A DNA stretch of 56,714 nt. Origin: Bacteroidales bacterium. Lineage in GTDB: Bacteria > Bacteroidota > Bacteroidia > Bacteroidales > Muribaculaceae. How positions within the stretch are numbered: position 1 is the stretch's first letter; each line of letters starts with the position of its first letter. A program made the position numbers and the translations under genes. Below the pieces are notes generated by a model, which was not told where the DNA came from, searched no databases, and worked only from the letters and a program-made list of their open reading frames with translations. Location of the stretch: the NCBI GenBank assembly GCA_014800845.1, contig JAAVFJ010000014.1, positions 1 to 56,714 of the forward strand. The letters are read 5' to 3'. Shown here piece by piece: positions 1 through 8,225 of the stretch.

Positions 1-158
1 TATCCTCCGCTCTTGGGGGCGGTTTAGGCCGCCCCCCCCGCTCGGGCATCCCCCTCCAGAAGGAGAGAGGAAATGTAGATGTTCATCACTCAGTGTTGCA
101 CTTCGTTTTGGAATCTACAGCCGCCGCGGTTAATTACCGGCTTTCAGGTGAGATTAGG
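1..158. other. Gene-free left edge with a GC-rich hairpin
   Basis: No credible gene is seen here. Bases 15-36 form an 8-bp all-GC stem (GGGGGCGG / CCGCCCCC) around a 6-nt loop. The block at about 90-145 (containing GTGTTGCACTTCG) has no coding character in any frame. It could be the edge of a mobile element outside the window, but one end alone does not show this. Confidence 0.3.
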
Positions 159-197
159 AACAACACCCCGGAGGCTCGTGGCGTCCGGGGTGTTGTT
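159..197 (-). terminator. Hairpin terminator downstream of RNase G
   Basis: A perfect 14-bp inverted repeat (159-172 with 184-197, arm AACAACACCCCGGA) surrounds an 11-nt loop and starts 43 nt after the RNase G stop codon. Reading leftward, the 3' arm is followed by TTCCTAATC, a weak U-rich tail. The stem is strong enough for a terminator or a 3' mRNA-protecting structure. Confidence 0.6.
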
Positions 198-239
198 ATT
201 GCTAACGGGCGCTACCGGAAATCGGCAGGCTCAGTAGGT

Positions 240-1874
240 TTATTCCTTTTCGGGCTTTTCTTTTACCCTTTGCTTGGCCTTTGTTCTGGATTTTGTCTGC
301 GAGGAATCTATGTCTTTTTCCTCCTTGAGGTCCACTTCGTTGCCCTTGCTGTCTACCACTCTGTATTCCAGATAAGCAAGCTCTTCGCTTGGTATAATCT
401 TGAATTTTCGGCCGTAAGCCATGCGCCATTTCGTGTAGAGCGAGACGAGTCCCTTCTTGATGTAAGCCTCCACGAAGGGGTGTACATACATCTTGAAATC
501 CTTTATGCCCATGGTGCCGGTGAGCCAGTTGAGCTTGTCCTGAATTATGTCGGTAAACAGGATTGAGGCGGGCACCTCCCCCTTGCCGTGGCAGGAGGGG
601 CAGGATTCGGTGGTGGGTATGTCAAGAGCCGGACGCACACGCTGGCGGGTGATTTGCATTAAGCCGAACTTGCTGAGCGGCAGGATGTTGTGGCGTGCGC
701 GATCATTGCTCATCAGCTCCTTCATGTGGTCAAACAGCTGCTGGCGATGCTCGGCTTTTGTCATGTCGATGAAGTCGATCACGATAATACCGCCCATATC
801 GCGCAGGCGCAGTTGGCGGGCTATTTCATCGGCGGCCTTGAGGTTGACATCGAGGGCGTTGGTCTCCTGGTCATTGTTGGCGCGCGAGCGGTTGCCGCTG
901 TTCACGTCGATTACGTGGAGGGCCTCGGTGTGCTCTATGATTATGTAGGCGCCGCTCTTGAAGGAGACGGTCTTTCCGAATGCGTTCTTTATCTGACGCG
1001 TGATGCCGAAGTGGTCGAAGACGGGAATGTCTTTAGTGTAGAGCTTTACGATGTCCTTGCGATCCGGCGCTATGATGGATACATAGTTCTGAAGCTGGGT
1101 GAAGACGTCGGCATGGTTTACGTAAATGCTCTCGAACGAGGGGTTGAAGATGTCGCGCAGCACGCTGACAGCTCTTGACTCCTCTTCGTAGATGAGTGCG
1201 GGGGCCTCTTCCGTCTGGAGTTTTTTGATTGTTTCCTCCCAAGTGCCAACGAGGTTTCGGAGCTCTGCGTTGAGCTCTGCCACTCGTTTCCCCTCGGCAG
1301 AAGTGCGGACGATTACGCCGAAGCCTTGGGGCTTGATGGAGTTGATGAGTTGACGGAGGCGTATTTTCTCCTCAGTGCTTTTGATTTTCTGGCTGATGCT
1401 GATTTTCTCGGCAAAAGGGATGAGAATCATGTATCGGCCGGTGAGAGAAAGCTCGGTAGTGAGTCGCGGGCCTTTGGAGGAGATGGGTTCTTTCACAATC
1501 TGCACGAGCAGATTCTGGCCGGGCTTGATGAGGTCGGCTATGGAACCCTGTTTGGGTATGTCATCCAGACGGGGGAAGTCAGCAATTTTGGGCACTTTAC
1601 GCTTGTCGGCGAAAGCAGCGTCGAGGTATTTAGCGTAAGTGGCAAATTGCGAACCAAGGTCAAGGTAATGAAGAAAAGCGTCTTTTTCGTAGCCTACTTT
1701 TATGAACGCTGCGTTAAGGCCCGGCATAAGCTTATGGACCTTGGCGAGGTATAGGTCGCCTACGGCAAAAGCGTTAGAGCGGCTCTCCTGCTGGAGCGAA
1801 ACCAGGCGGGAGTCCTCAAGCAGCGCGGTCGAGATTTCGTTTTCTCTTACGTCTACTATTAATTCGCTTTTCAT
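240..1874 (-). CDS. rng: Ribonuclease E/G family protein (RNase G)
   Basis: Single-strand endoribonuclease for rRNA 5' maturation and mRNA decay in the cytoplasm. The 544-residue product has an N-terminal S1-like RNA-binding region (about 38-120) and the catalytic core with both metal-binding aspartates of the family in context: D323 in VIDVNSG and D367 in IVIDFID. A zinc-link CPSC motif follows (C425, C428). It lacks the long disordered tail of enterobacterial RNase E, so RNase G is the better name. I chose the ATG at 1874 (MKSELIVD) because family similarity begins there; the frame stays open upstream to 2042, but that stretch is a large hairpin (1947-2038). The upstream same-strand genes are a small ribosome-type protein and HU. 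Confidence 0.93.
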   Translation of the reverse strand: MKSELIVDVRENEISTALLEDSRLVSLQQESRSNAFAVGDLYLAKVHKLMPGLNAAFIKVGYEKDAFLHYLDLGSQFATYAKYLDAAFADKRKVPKIADFPRLDDIPKQGSIADLIKPGQNLLVQIVKEPISSKGPRLTTELSLTGRYMILIPFAEKISISQKIKSTEEKIRLRQLINSIKPQGFGVIVRTSAEGKRVAELNAELRNLVGTWEETIKKLQTEEAPALIYEEESRAVSVLRDIFNPSFESIYVNHADVFTQLQNYVSIIAPDRKDIVKLYTKDIPVFDHFGITRQIKNAFGKTVSFKSGAYIIIEHTEALHVIDVNSGNRSRANNDQETNALDVNLKAADEIARQLRLRDMGGIIVIDFIDMTKAEHRQQLFDHMKELMSNDRARHNILPLSKFGLMQITRQRVRPALDIPTTESCPSCHGKGEVPASILFTDIIQDKLNWLTGTMGIKDFKMYVHPFVEAYIKKGLVSLYTKWRMAYGRKFKIIPSEELAYLEYRVVDSKGNEVDLKEEKDIDSSQTKSRTKAKQRVKEKPEKE

Positions 1875-1946
1875 GAGTTGATTGATAAGACTGGAGTGCA
1901 GCTGCGGGTCGAAACGGGCGGCGCACCCTGAATGTGGATTTAAACG

Positions 1947-2038
1947 TAAACAGCAGACTTGCGTCAAACACCGGTTTTTAGATTGAGAAAACTCAAAATT
2001 CAGTCCCCGGTAAGCGTTTGTCGCAAGTCTGCTGTTTA
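1947..2038 (-). promoter_or_regulatory. Long hairpin in the RNase G leader
   Basis: A perfect 17-bp inverted repeat (1947-1963 with 2022-2038, arm TAAACAGCAGACTTGCG) continues inward past one mismatch with CAAAC/GTTTG (1965-1969 with 2016-2020) and, after a 4-nt bulge, ACCGG/CCGGT (1970-1974 with 2007-2011). A small TTGAG-AAAA-CTCAA hairpin (1983-1996) sits at the tip. Total pairing is about 27 bp plus the tip. It lies between the small ribosome-type gene and rng, 73 nt before the rng start, and has no U-tract. It could be a cis-acting RNA element for rng, an RNA-processing site, or a small palindromic repeat. Confidence 0.6.
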
Positions 2039-2065
2039 GCAATTATAAAAAAGCATCAGACGTGC

Positions 2066-2155
2066 TTATTTCTTCTTATGACGATTCTTTCTCAGTCTTT
2101 TTTTACGCTTGTGAGTAGCCATCTTGTGGCCTTTTCTTTTCTTTCCGTTGGGCAT
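2066..2155 (-). CDS. 29-residue basic protein, AURKAIP1/COX24 (mS38/bS22-like) type
   Basis: Translation of the minus strand from the ATG at 2155 gives 29 residues, 18 of them K, R or H, starting MPNGKKRKGHKM and ending in HKKK. The segment KMATHKRKKRLRKNRHKKK resembles the COX24/AURKAIP1 C-terminal domain, the family of mitochondrial mS38 and of the small bacterial ribosomal protein bS22. I infer a small-subunit ribosomal protein. It lies 46 nt after the HU stop codon on the same strand, as expected for a growth-linked gene. Its length hides it from routine gene calls. Family assignment is from memory of the motif, not a search. Confidence 0.75.
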   Translation of the reverse strand: MPNGKKRKGHKMATHKRKKRLRKNRHKKK

Positions 2156-2201
2156 ATCTGTAGTTTTTTTAGAGTTTATATATATTCTGTTGTGGGGTTG
2201 A

Positions 2202-2474
2202 TTATTTTACCTCCTCAATAAAGGTCTTTGCGGGCTTGAAAGCGGGCACCTTGTGAGCGGGGATAATCAGGGTTGTATTCTTGGAGATGTTGCGTGCTGT
2301 CTTCTCTTTGCGGGTCTTCACGATGAATGAGCCGAAGCCGCGGAGGTATACGTTTTCACCGTGTGCCATAGAGTCTTTAACAACCTCCATGAACTTCTCA
2401 ACAGTGGAGAGTACAGCCGCTTTATCCAAGCCTGTGCTACGAGAGATTTCGTTGACAATATCTGCTTTAGTCAT
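2202..2474 (-). CDS. HU family DNA-binding protein
   Basis: 90-residue nucleoid protein of the HU/IHF fold. It starts MTKADIVNEISRSTGLDKAA (dimerising helices) and carries the hallmark GFGSFIVKTRKEKTARN (about 46-62), followed by the DNA-intercalating arm with IPAHKVPAFKPAK. Length matches the family. It bends and compacts DNA as a dimer. It heads a leftward group with the 29-residue basic protein and RNase G. A GATATTTG -7-like box lies upstream at about 2560, with no clear -33 box. HU and IHF subunits cannot be told apart from sequence alone here. Confidence 0.95.
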   Translation of the reverse strand: MTKADIVNEISRSTGLDKAAVLSTVEKFMEVVKDSMAHGENVYLRGFGSFIVKTRKEKTARNISKNTTLIIPAHKVPAFKPAKTFIEEVK

Positions 2475-2670
2475 CTTTAATATATATTATTGTAATGTAG
2501 ATACCTGTTTTTAGTATGCTTTTGCCGACAGCGTTAACATCGTTTTGCGCTTTGGCACTGCAAATATCGTACTTTTTTTTGAATTGAGCGCTATAATTCC
2601 CTAAAAATCTGCAAAAAAGCCTATGATTTGGTCTTTCACGAGGGGGTGAGTGTGAGGTAGTTGAGTTCGC

Positions 2671-3270
2671 TCAAGGGGTCAGGATTGAGCTTCCGTCTAC
2701 GGCCGCGAGGCGCGCTGTCAGGTTTTCGGCGTGGTCGCGGCGAGTTGTCAGCGTCAGGCGGCAGGTGTTGTCAAACTCCTGCGAGAGTATCTTCACCCCC
2801 GGCTGCTTGGCGAGTTTCATTATGTCGTTCATGCTCTGATAGGGGAAACTCACCTCTATCATCGCCATGTCAAATTGCTCCACAATCTCGGCCTGCTCTA
2901 TGGCGAGACGGGCGCTCTCCTTGTAGGCCGCAATGAGCCCGGGGGTGCCAAGCTTGATGCCTCCGAAGTAGCGCACCACTATGATGACCACATCCGTGAG
3001 GCCGGCGGAGTTAATCTGCCCCAGTATAGGGCGCCCGGCGGTGCCCGAGGGTTCGCCGTTGTCATTTAGCTGCCACTCCTCGCGCTGCGGCCCGAGCATG
3101 TAAGCCCAGCAGACATGGCGCGCATCGTGATATTTCGAGGCATATTCCTTAATGAGCGCGCGGGCCTGGTCAGGACTCTTCACCGGATGGATGAAGCTGA
3201 GAAATTTGCTCATTTTCTCAGTAAACTTGGCCGAGGCGGGTGCTTCGATTGTCAGATACCGGTCACTCAT
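2671..3270 (-). CDS. YigZ/IMPACT family protein
   Basis: Conserved protein of the UPF0029/IMPACT family, related to E. coli YigZ and the eukaryotic translation regulator IMPACT; its bacterial biochemical role is not settled. The 199-residue product shows the signature NDNGEPSGTAGRPIL (about 70-84) and VVRYFGGIKLGTPGL (about 99-113), then the ferredoxin-like C-terminal UPF0029 domain. I chose the ATG at 3270 (MSDRYLTI); a TTG two codons upstream is the alternative. The start overlaps the folC stop by 8 nt, making it the last gene of a translationally coupled chrA-chrA-folC-yigZ operon. Confidence 0.9.
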   Translation of the reverse strand: MSDRYLTIEAPASAKFTEKMSKFLSFIHPVKSPDQARALIKEYASKYHDARHVCWAYMLGPQREEWQLNDNGEPSGTAGRPILGQINSAGLTDVVIIVVRYFGGIKLGTPGLIAAYKESARLAIEQAEIVEQFDMAMIEVSFPYQSMNDIMKLAKQPGVKILSQEFDNTCRLTLTTRRDHAENLTARLAAVDGSSILTP

Positions 3271-4564
3271 TGTCAAGCGCTGCTAAGAGGTCGGCCACTA
3301 TGAAAGTTGATCCACCTATATATATAATATCCTCGCTTCCGGCCCTCTTCACCGCGGCAGCGTAAGCCGAAGCCACATCGGGGTAGGCAGAGAGAATAAA
3401 CCCGCGTGCCGCGCATTTCTCGGCTACTGTCTCCACAGGCATAGCGCGGGGAATCTGCGCCTGAGTGACATAGTAGATAGCGTCCTGCGGAAAGAGGGGG
3501 AGAATGTGGTCCACATCCTTGTCGTTGACAAATCCCAGCACTATGTGCAGGCGCTTGCCGGGAGCCATCAGCTTGGCGAGTTGCTGCATGTTGTAAGTCA
3601 GGCCTGCCTGATTGTGGCCGGTATCGGCTATGGTCAGGGGCTTTTCGGCCAAGCGCATCCATCTGCCTGCCAGTCCGGTAAGCTCGGAAACTCCGGCCAG
3701 CCCGGCGCGCACATCGGCGGCTGAGATGGGGAGACCAAGCGAACGAAGCATCTCGACTGCAGCGAAAATGGTGCGCACGTTAGCCTTCTGATAGTCACCC
3801 TTAAGCTCAAAGGAATAAGTCTGACCATCGTGGGCCGTGAAGCTATCCAGATCAATCACATCGGGAAGCAGGCGGGTGTCGGCTGCAAATGTGACAGGTG
3901 CCGACATCTCGGCGGCTTTAGCTTCAAACACGCGGCGCACATCGCCCTCGGCTTCACCGATCACTACGGGTATTTGCTGCTTGATGATACCCGCTTTTTC
4001 TCCGGCTATGGCTGTGAGCGTATCGCCGAGGAACTGTGTGTGATCCTTTGATATATTGGTGATTACGCAACCTATGGGGGTGATTATGTTAGTCGAATCA
4101 AGGCGTCCGCCCATGCCGGTCTCTATCACGGCTATGTCCACATTTTGGCGATTAAACCAGTCGAAAGCCATCATCATGGTCAGCTCGAAGAATGAGGGGT
4201 GCCCCTCGTAGCCGGAGGTGCGGTAGCGGTTGAGGAAGTCTATAACCCCCTGACGGCTAATCATTTCGCCGTTTACCCTTATGCGCTCGCGGAAATCGAC
4301 CAGGTGAGGCGATGTGTAGAGCCCTACACGCAGGCCGGCGCTTTGCAGAATGGCCGCCAGAGAGTGGGACACGCTCCCCTTGCCGTTAGTGCCAGCCACA
4401 TGGATGGATTTAAAGGCGAGGTGGGGATTGCCGAAGAAATCATCGAGAGCCAGGGAGGTGTCGAGCCCCGGCTTATAAGCTGCGGCGCCCACACGCGAGA
4501 ACATGGGTAGCTGTTTGAAGAGCCAATCAAGCGCTTCGGAGTATGATGAGAAATCAGTGTCCAT
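3263..4564 (-). CDS. folC: Bifunctional folylpolyglutamate synthase / dihydrofolate synthase
   Basis: ATP-dependent Mur-ligase-type enzyme that adds glutamate to dihydropteroate or folates, completing and retaining folate cofactors. The 433-residue product has the P-loop GTNGKGS (58-64), the substrate-loop motif TSPHLVDFRERI (about 84-95), METGMGGRLDSTN-like metal and nucleotide residues (IETGMGGRLDSTN, about 146-158), and HTQFLG(D)T. Length is typical. The start overlaps the end of the second chromate transporter gene by 11 nt, and its stop overlaps yigZ. Placing a folate gene within a transporter operon looks like transcriptional convenience rather than a functional link. Confidence 0.95.
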   Translation of the reverse strand: MDTDFSSYSEALDWLFKQLPMFSRVGAAAYKPGLDTSLALDDFFGNPHLAFKSIHVAGTNGKGSVSHSLAAILQSAGLRVGLYTSPHLVDFRERIRVNGEMISRQGVIDFLNRYRTSGYEGHPSFFELTMMMAFDWFNRQNVDIAVIETGMGGRLDSTNIITPIGCVITNISKDHTQFLGDTLTAIAGEKAGIIKQQIPVVIGEAEGDVRRVFEAKAAEMSAPVTFAADTRLLPDVIDLDSFTAHDGQTYSFELKGDYQKANVRTIFAAVEMLRSLGLPISAADVRAGLAGVSELTGLAGRWMRLAEKPLTIADTGHNQAGLTYNMQQLAKLMAPGKRLHIVLGFVNDKDVDHILPLFPQDAIYYVTQAQIPRAMPVETVAEKCAARGFILSAYPDVASAYAAAVKRAGSEDIIYIGGSTFIVADLLAALDNE

Positions 4565-5165
4565 AAATCAACAGACCGGCCACACCGGCCAATATAATAA
4601 CGAGAATAGGGTGAAGTTTAATCTTTTTGCCGCCGGGCAGAGGCAGCTTGAAGTAGACAAGCAGAAAGGCCGCCACACAGATTGCTATGTTGGTGTAGAG
4701 GTCCGAGCTGATGCCGCGCGGATTGAAGTTGGCGTTGTTCATCAGCAGGATAGCAGCCGAAGCTATCAGCCCGACAACCACGGGACGCAGCCCGGAGAAT
4801 ATGCCTTTGATAACGCCGCTTTCGCTGTGGCGGCGAATGAAGTGGGCGCTGTAGAGCACCAGCAGATAGGAGGGGAGCACCACCGCCAGAGTGCAGAGGA
4901 TGGAGCCGAGAATACCCCACAGGGGCCCGGCGAAGTGGGTGGGGTCAACGTGGCCGGGAGCCACGAAACCTATGTAGGTGGCGGAGTTTATGCCGATAGG
5001 TCCGGGAGTCATCTGCGAGATAGCCACAATGTCGGTGAAGGTTGTCTCGGTAATCCAACCCGGGTCAACCACGGAGTGCTCCACGAGCGAGAGCATGGCG
5101 TAGCCCCCGCCGAAGCCGAAGATGCCTATCTTAATGTAGGCCCAGATGAGTTTGAGGTAAATCAT
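4554..5165 (-). CDS. Chromate transporter, half-size subunit B
   Basis: Membrane protein of the CHR (ChrA, Pfam Chromate_transp) family, short-chain type, about 200 residues with six predicted hydrophobic segments. The family motif region FGFGGGYAMLSLVEHSVV lies near residue 16, and QMTPGPIGINSATYIGF (about 71-87) carries the PGP motif. Short-chain CHR proteins occur in adjacent pairs that together equal one full ChrA; here the partner overlaps by 4 nt (ATGA). Known members export chromate or take up sulfate-like anions; the substrate here cannot be read from the sequence. An iron-rich anaerobe may use it for another oxyanion. Confidence 0.88.
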   Translation of the reverse strand: MIYLKLIWAYIKIGIFGFGGGYAMLSLVEHSVVDPGWITETTFTDIVAISQMTPGPIGINSATYIGFVAPGHVDPTHFAGPLWGILGSILCTLAVVLPSYLLVLYSAHFIRRHSESGVIKGIFSGLRPVVVGLIASAAILLMNNANFNPRGISSDLYTNIAICVAAFLLVYFKLPLPGGKKIKLHPILVIILAGVAGLLIYGH

Positions 5166-5782
5166 AACTCACCCCCTTTCTTCTGCTGAAGCCGGCGGCT
5201 GCTCCACTCGAAGTAAAGCCAGCCACCTACACCGCCCAACACTATGTAGAGGATAGGGCTGGAGACAAAACCAATATTGATGCTTACCATCAGCGCCACT
5301 ATCACCGGAATCCAGATGGTTTTCAGGGTGAGCTTGGCTGCTTTAGCCGAGGTGATTACGGGGGCGATGATGAGCGCCACCACAGCAGGGCGTATCCCCA
5401 TGAAGATGGCGGCCACGACCCGGTTGTGTTTAATCACGTCAGGGGTGAGGAAGATGGCAATGAGCAGAATGATTATAAACGAGGGGAGGATAGTGCCCAG
5501 CGCGGCCACAGCGCTACCTTTGCCGCCACGCAGTTTGTCGCCCACAGCCACGGCTATGTTTACGGCCAGAATGCCCGGAAGTGATTGAGCCAGCGCGAGC
5601 AGATCCAGAAACTCCCGGCGTTCTATCCAGTGATTCTTGTCTACTATCTCGCGCTCTATAATGGAAATCATGGCCCATCCACCACCAAAGGTGAATGCGC
5701 CTATTTTCATGAAAGCCAGGAACAGTCGCAACGTGAGCGAGCCTGAGGAGGCCTGAGTGTCGGGTGCAGGATTGCTATTCAT
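5162..5782 (-). CDS. Chromate transporter, half-size subunit A
   Basis: First gene of the pair, 206 residues. A short polar N-terminus precedes the CHR motif FTFGGGWAMISIIEREIV (about 34-51), and ALAQSLPGILAVNIAVAVG (about 68-86) is the counterpart of the PGP region, with P74 and G75 but lacking the full PGP triplet. Further hydrophobic segments follow to the C-terminus. This half and its downstream partner differ in sequence, as expected for antiparallel half-transporters that work as a heterodimer. A leftward promoter lies at 5802-5834. The gene heads the operon that also carries folC and yigZ. Confidence 0.88.
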   Translation of the reverse strand: MNSNPAPDTQASSGSLTLRLFLAFMKIGAFTFGGGWAMISIIEREIVDKNHWIERREFLDLLALAQSLPGILAVNIAVAVGDKLRGGKGSAVAALGTILPSFIIILLIAIFLTPDVIKHNRVVAAIFMGIRPAVVALIIAPVITSAKAAKLTLKTIWIPVIVALMVSINIGFVSSPILYIVLGGVGGWLYFEWSSRRLQQKKGGEL

Positions 5783-5801
5783 GATTCAGAGAATTTACCT
5801 G

Positions 5802-5834
5802 CAAAATTAGCAAAAAATGCCTATACCCGCCAAA
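5802..5834 (-). promoter_or_regulatory. Promoter of the chromate transporter operon
   Basis: On the minus strand a perfect -7 box TAATTTTG (5802-5809) is preceded by TTTG (5831-5834) at a 21-bp spacing, slightly longer than the usual 19-20. Transcription would begin near 5796, giving a leader of only about 15 nt. Confidence 0.5.
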
Positions 5835-5906
5835 GAAAATTTTAACTCTCTTAAATCTTTTTATACTTAAATTGCGTTAAAATGGAAACGAAGCTGATAA
5901 GAAGAT

Positions 5907-8225
5907 ATGAATAAAATACTCAGGGCATTAGCTTTTACAGCGCTGCTGTGTGTGACTTTGCTGACAAGAGCGGAATCCGTAGGACTCGTTCTCAGCGGCG
6001 GAGGCGCCAAAGGCATAGCGCATATAGGTGTGATTAAAGCGCTGGAAGACAATGATATACCCATAGACTACGTGACCGGCACAAGCATGGGCAGCGTGGT
6101 AGGTAGCCTCTACGCCTGCGGCATGAGCCCGGAGCAGATGCTTGAGCTTGTCACCTCAAAATCGTTTGCCAACTGGAGCACCGGCAGAATCGACCCGGCT
6201 CTGACCTATTATTTTGACCGCAAGGAGCCCGCCCCCTCCATGCTTCAGGTGCAGATAAGCCTGAAGGATTCTACCGCCGTCACTCCCGAGATACTTCACG
6301 GTGCGCTGATTAATCCGCTCCCTATGAACTTCGCTTTCATGGACCTTTTCACGGCTTACACAGCTCAGTGCGGAGAGAATTTCAATAAGCTCTTCGTGCC
6401 GTTCAGGTGCGTCTGCAGCGATGTCTATCACAAGCACAAAGTGGTGCTTTCAAGCGGCTCGCTCGGCGATGCCGTGAGGGCCTCCATGAGTTTCCCTATG
6501 GTCTACAAGCCAATAGAGCTTGACGGCGTGCTGATGTTTGACGGCGGCATCTACGACAATTTCCCCGTAGATGTGATGCAGGAGGATTTCAACCCCGATT
6601 TCATAATCGGCGTGTCGGTGAGCGCCCCCGACGGAAAGCCGGAGCCCAACAATATGTTCAGTCAGCTGGAGGACATGATTATCCAGAACAATGACTATTC
6701 CGTCCCCTCTAAGAATGGTATAAAGATTCAGGTGCCGGTGCTCGATTTCGGTGTGCTTGATTTCGGTAAGGCTCAGGAGATCTATCAGATAGGCTACAAC
6801 ACCGGAATGAGCATGGTCGATTCCATTAAGAGTCGCGTTGCCGCCCGCGAGCCGCTGGCCGATGTCAACAGGCGCAGAGCCGAATGGCGCAGCCGCACCC
6901 CGGAGCTGGAGTTCGGCTCGATTGACGTGACAGGAATCCCTGAGAACCAGGCCAGATATATCAGAAATCTCTTTACGGAAAACAATACGCGTATCCCGTT
7001 CAATATCCCTGAAGCGCGTGACTCCTATTACAGGCTTATCTCCTCGGGCAAGGTGAACGACATGCGCCCCACGGCAAAGCTTGATTCCGTCAACGGCTTG
7101 TTTCACATATCTATGCCCGTGGAGCTGAAGAAAAAGTGGAGCGCCTCGGTGGGTGGCTGGGTCACCTCGTCCACCAACTCAATGCTATACCTAAACACCG
7201 GCTATCACACCCTCTCTTACAACTCCTTTGACGCCGAATTGAGCGGTTGGCTCGGACAGAGTTACTACGCCGGATTCCTAAGTGCCAAATTCCGCCCATC
7301 GACCGACACACCCTCTTACATAGAGTTTCAGGCCAATGCCAGCCGGCGGAAGTATTATGACTCAGATGTGCTGTTTTACAAGGGTGACAATCCCTCGTTT
7401 GTCTCTGACACAGAGCAATATGTGAAACTGAATTGGGCAATGGCACTCGGGCGCACCCATAAAGCCGAGCTCAGCCTCGGGCAGGGATGGATGCACTATT
7501 CCTTCTTCCCGGACGGGGTTACGGAGTTTGACGGCAGCAGCCGGGACAAGGCCAACTATAAGCTCACGGCCCTGCGTCTGCGTGTGGACGGAAGCACTCT
7601 GAATAACCTGATGTATCCCAGCAGCGGCCGGGAGTCGCGCGTCTCAATCTGGGGTGTGCACGAAGATGCTTCGTTCATCAATAGGGCCAGAGGTGAGGAT
7701 GCTGATATGCCACCCTCATACAGCAGCGCGAGCCACTGGCGAGTGATGATGGAGATGCGCTGGCGCAGATATTTCCAGCTCTTCCGCAGGGTCTCTTTCG
7801 GTCTGTCAGGGGAAGCGTTCGGCTCCTTCGGTCCGCTGGGCGACGACTACACAGCCACATTGATTCATGCACCGGAATTCGGACCTACCCCCTCCACCCG
7901 CTATTATTTCAACACACCCTTCAGGGCATATAATTATTTTGCCGTAGGGGCCAGCCCGGTGTGGAGCATAGGCAGTTACTTTCAGCTTCGCGGCGACTTT
8001 TATCTCTATTGTCCCATACGCGAAATGGTGCGCACCGACAACGGCAAAGCCGCTTACGGACGTTGGTTCCATTCCCCGCAGTTCCTGGGAGAGGTGGCGG
8101 CTGTCTACAACTTTAACTTCGCCTCTCTGGCCGTCTACTGCAATTATCTCACTCATGCGCCCCGCAATTTCAACTTCGGCCTCTCGTTCGGCCTGCTGTT
8201 TGAGGCGCCTCGGTTCATTCGATAA
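5907..8225 (+). CDS. Patatin-like phospholipase with C-terminal BamA-type barrel
   Basis: Predicted exported lipase/esterase fused to an outer-membrane barrel. The 772-residue product starts with a signal peptide (about 1-22, MNKILRALAFTALLCVTLLT). The patatin domain follows: oxyanion motif GGGAKG (31-36), nucleophile motif GTSMGS (58-63, Ser60) and the dyad aspartate D212 in FDGG. Residues about 345-410 look like a single POTRA-type module (GSIDVTGIPENQARYIRN), and the rest is beta-rich with alternating aromatic residues, ending LSFGLLFEAPRFIR, as in PlpD-type and Bacteroidetes surface-antigen proteins. Type Vd autotransporters share this lipase-POTRA-barrel order. Its 3' end overlaps rmuC by 11 bp in convergent orientation. 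Confidence 0.92.
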   Translation: MNKILRALAFTALLCVTLLTRAESVGLVLSGGGAKGIAHIGVIKALEDNDIPIDYVTGTSMGSVVGSLYACGMSPEQMLELVTSKSFANWSTGRIDPALTYYFDRKEPAPSMLQVQISLKDSTAVTPEILHGALINPLPMNFAFMDLFTAYTAQCGENFNKLFVPFRCVCSDVYHKHKVVLSSGSLGDAVRASMSFPMVYKPIELDGVLMFDGGIYDNFPVDVMQEDFNPDFIIGVSVSAPDGKPEPNNMFSQLEDMIIQNNDYSVPSKNGIKIQVPVLDFGVLDFGKAQEIYQIGYNTGMSMVDSIKSRVAAREPLADVNRRRAEWRSRTPELEFGSIDVTGIPENQARYIRNLFTENNTRIPFNIPEARDSYYRLISSGKVNDMRPTAKLDSVNGLFHISMPVELKKKWSASVGGWVTSSTNSMLYLNTGYHTLSYNSFDAELSGWLGQSYYAGFLSAKFRPSTDTPSYIEFQANASRRKYYDSDVLFYKGDNPSFVSDTEQYVKLNWAMALGRTHKAELSLGQGWMHYSFFPDGVTEFDGSSRDKANYKLTALRLRVDGSTLNNLMYPSSGRESRVSIWGVHEDASFINRARGEDADMPPSYSSASHWRVMMEMRWRRYFQLFRRVSFGLSGEAFGSFGPLGDDYTATLIHAPEFGPTPSTRYYFNTPFRAYNYFAVGASPVWSIGSYFQLRGDFYLYCPIREMVRTDNGKAAYGRWFHSPQFLGEVAAVYNFNFASLAVYCNYLTHAPRNFNFGLSFGLLFEAPRFIR

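Noticed and set aside
93..145. Possible insertion-sequence end
   Set aside because: The block only vaguely recalls insertion-sequence termini; no second end or transposase is in the window.
93..566. 157-codon frame at the left edge
   Set aside because: Runs through a terminator hairpin and then antisense to RNase G; not coding.
1875..2042. 56-residue N-terminal extension of RNase G
   Set aside because: It lies in the hairpin and has no similarity to the family N-terminus.
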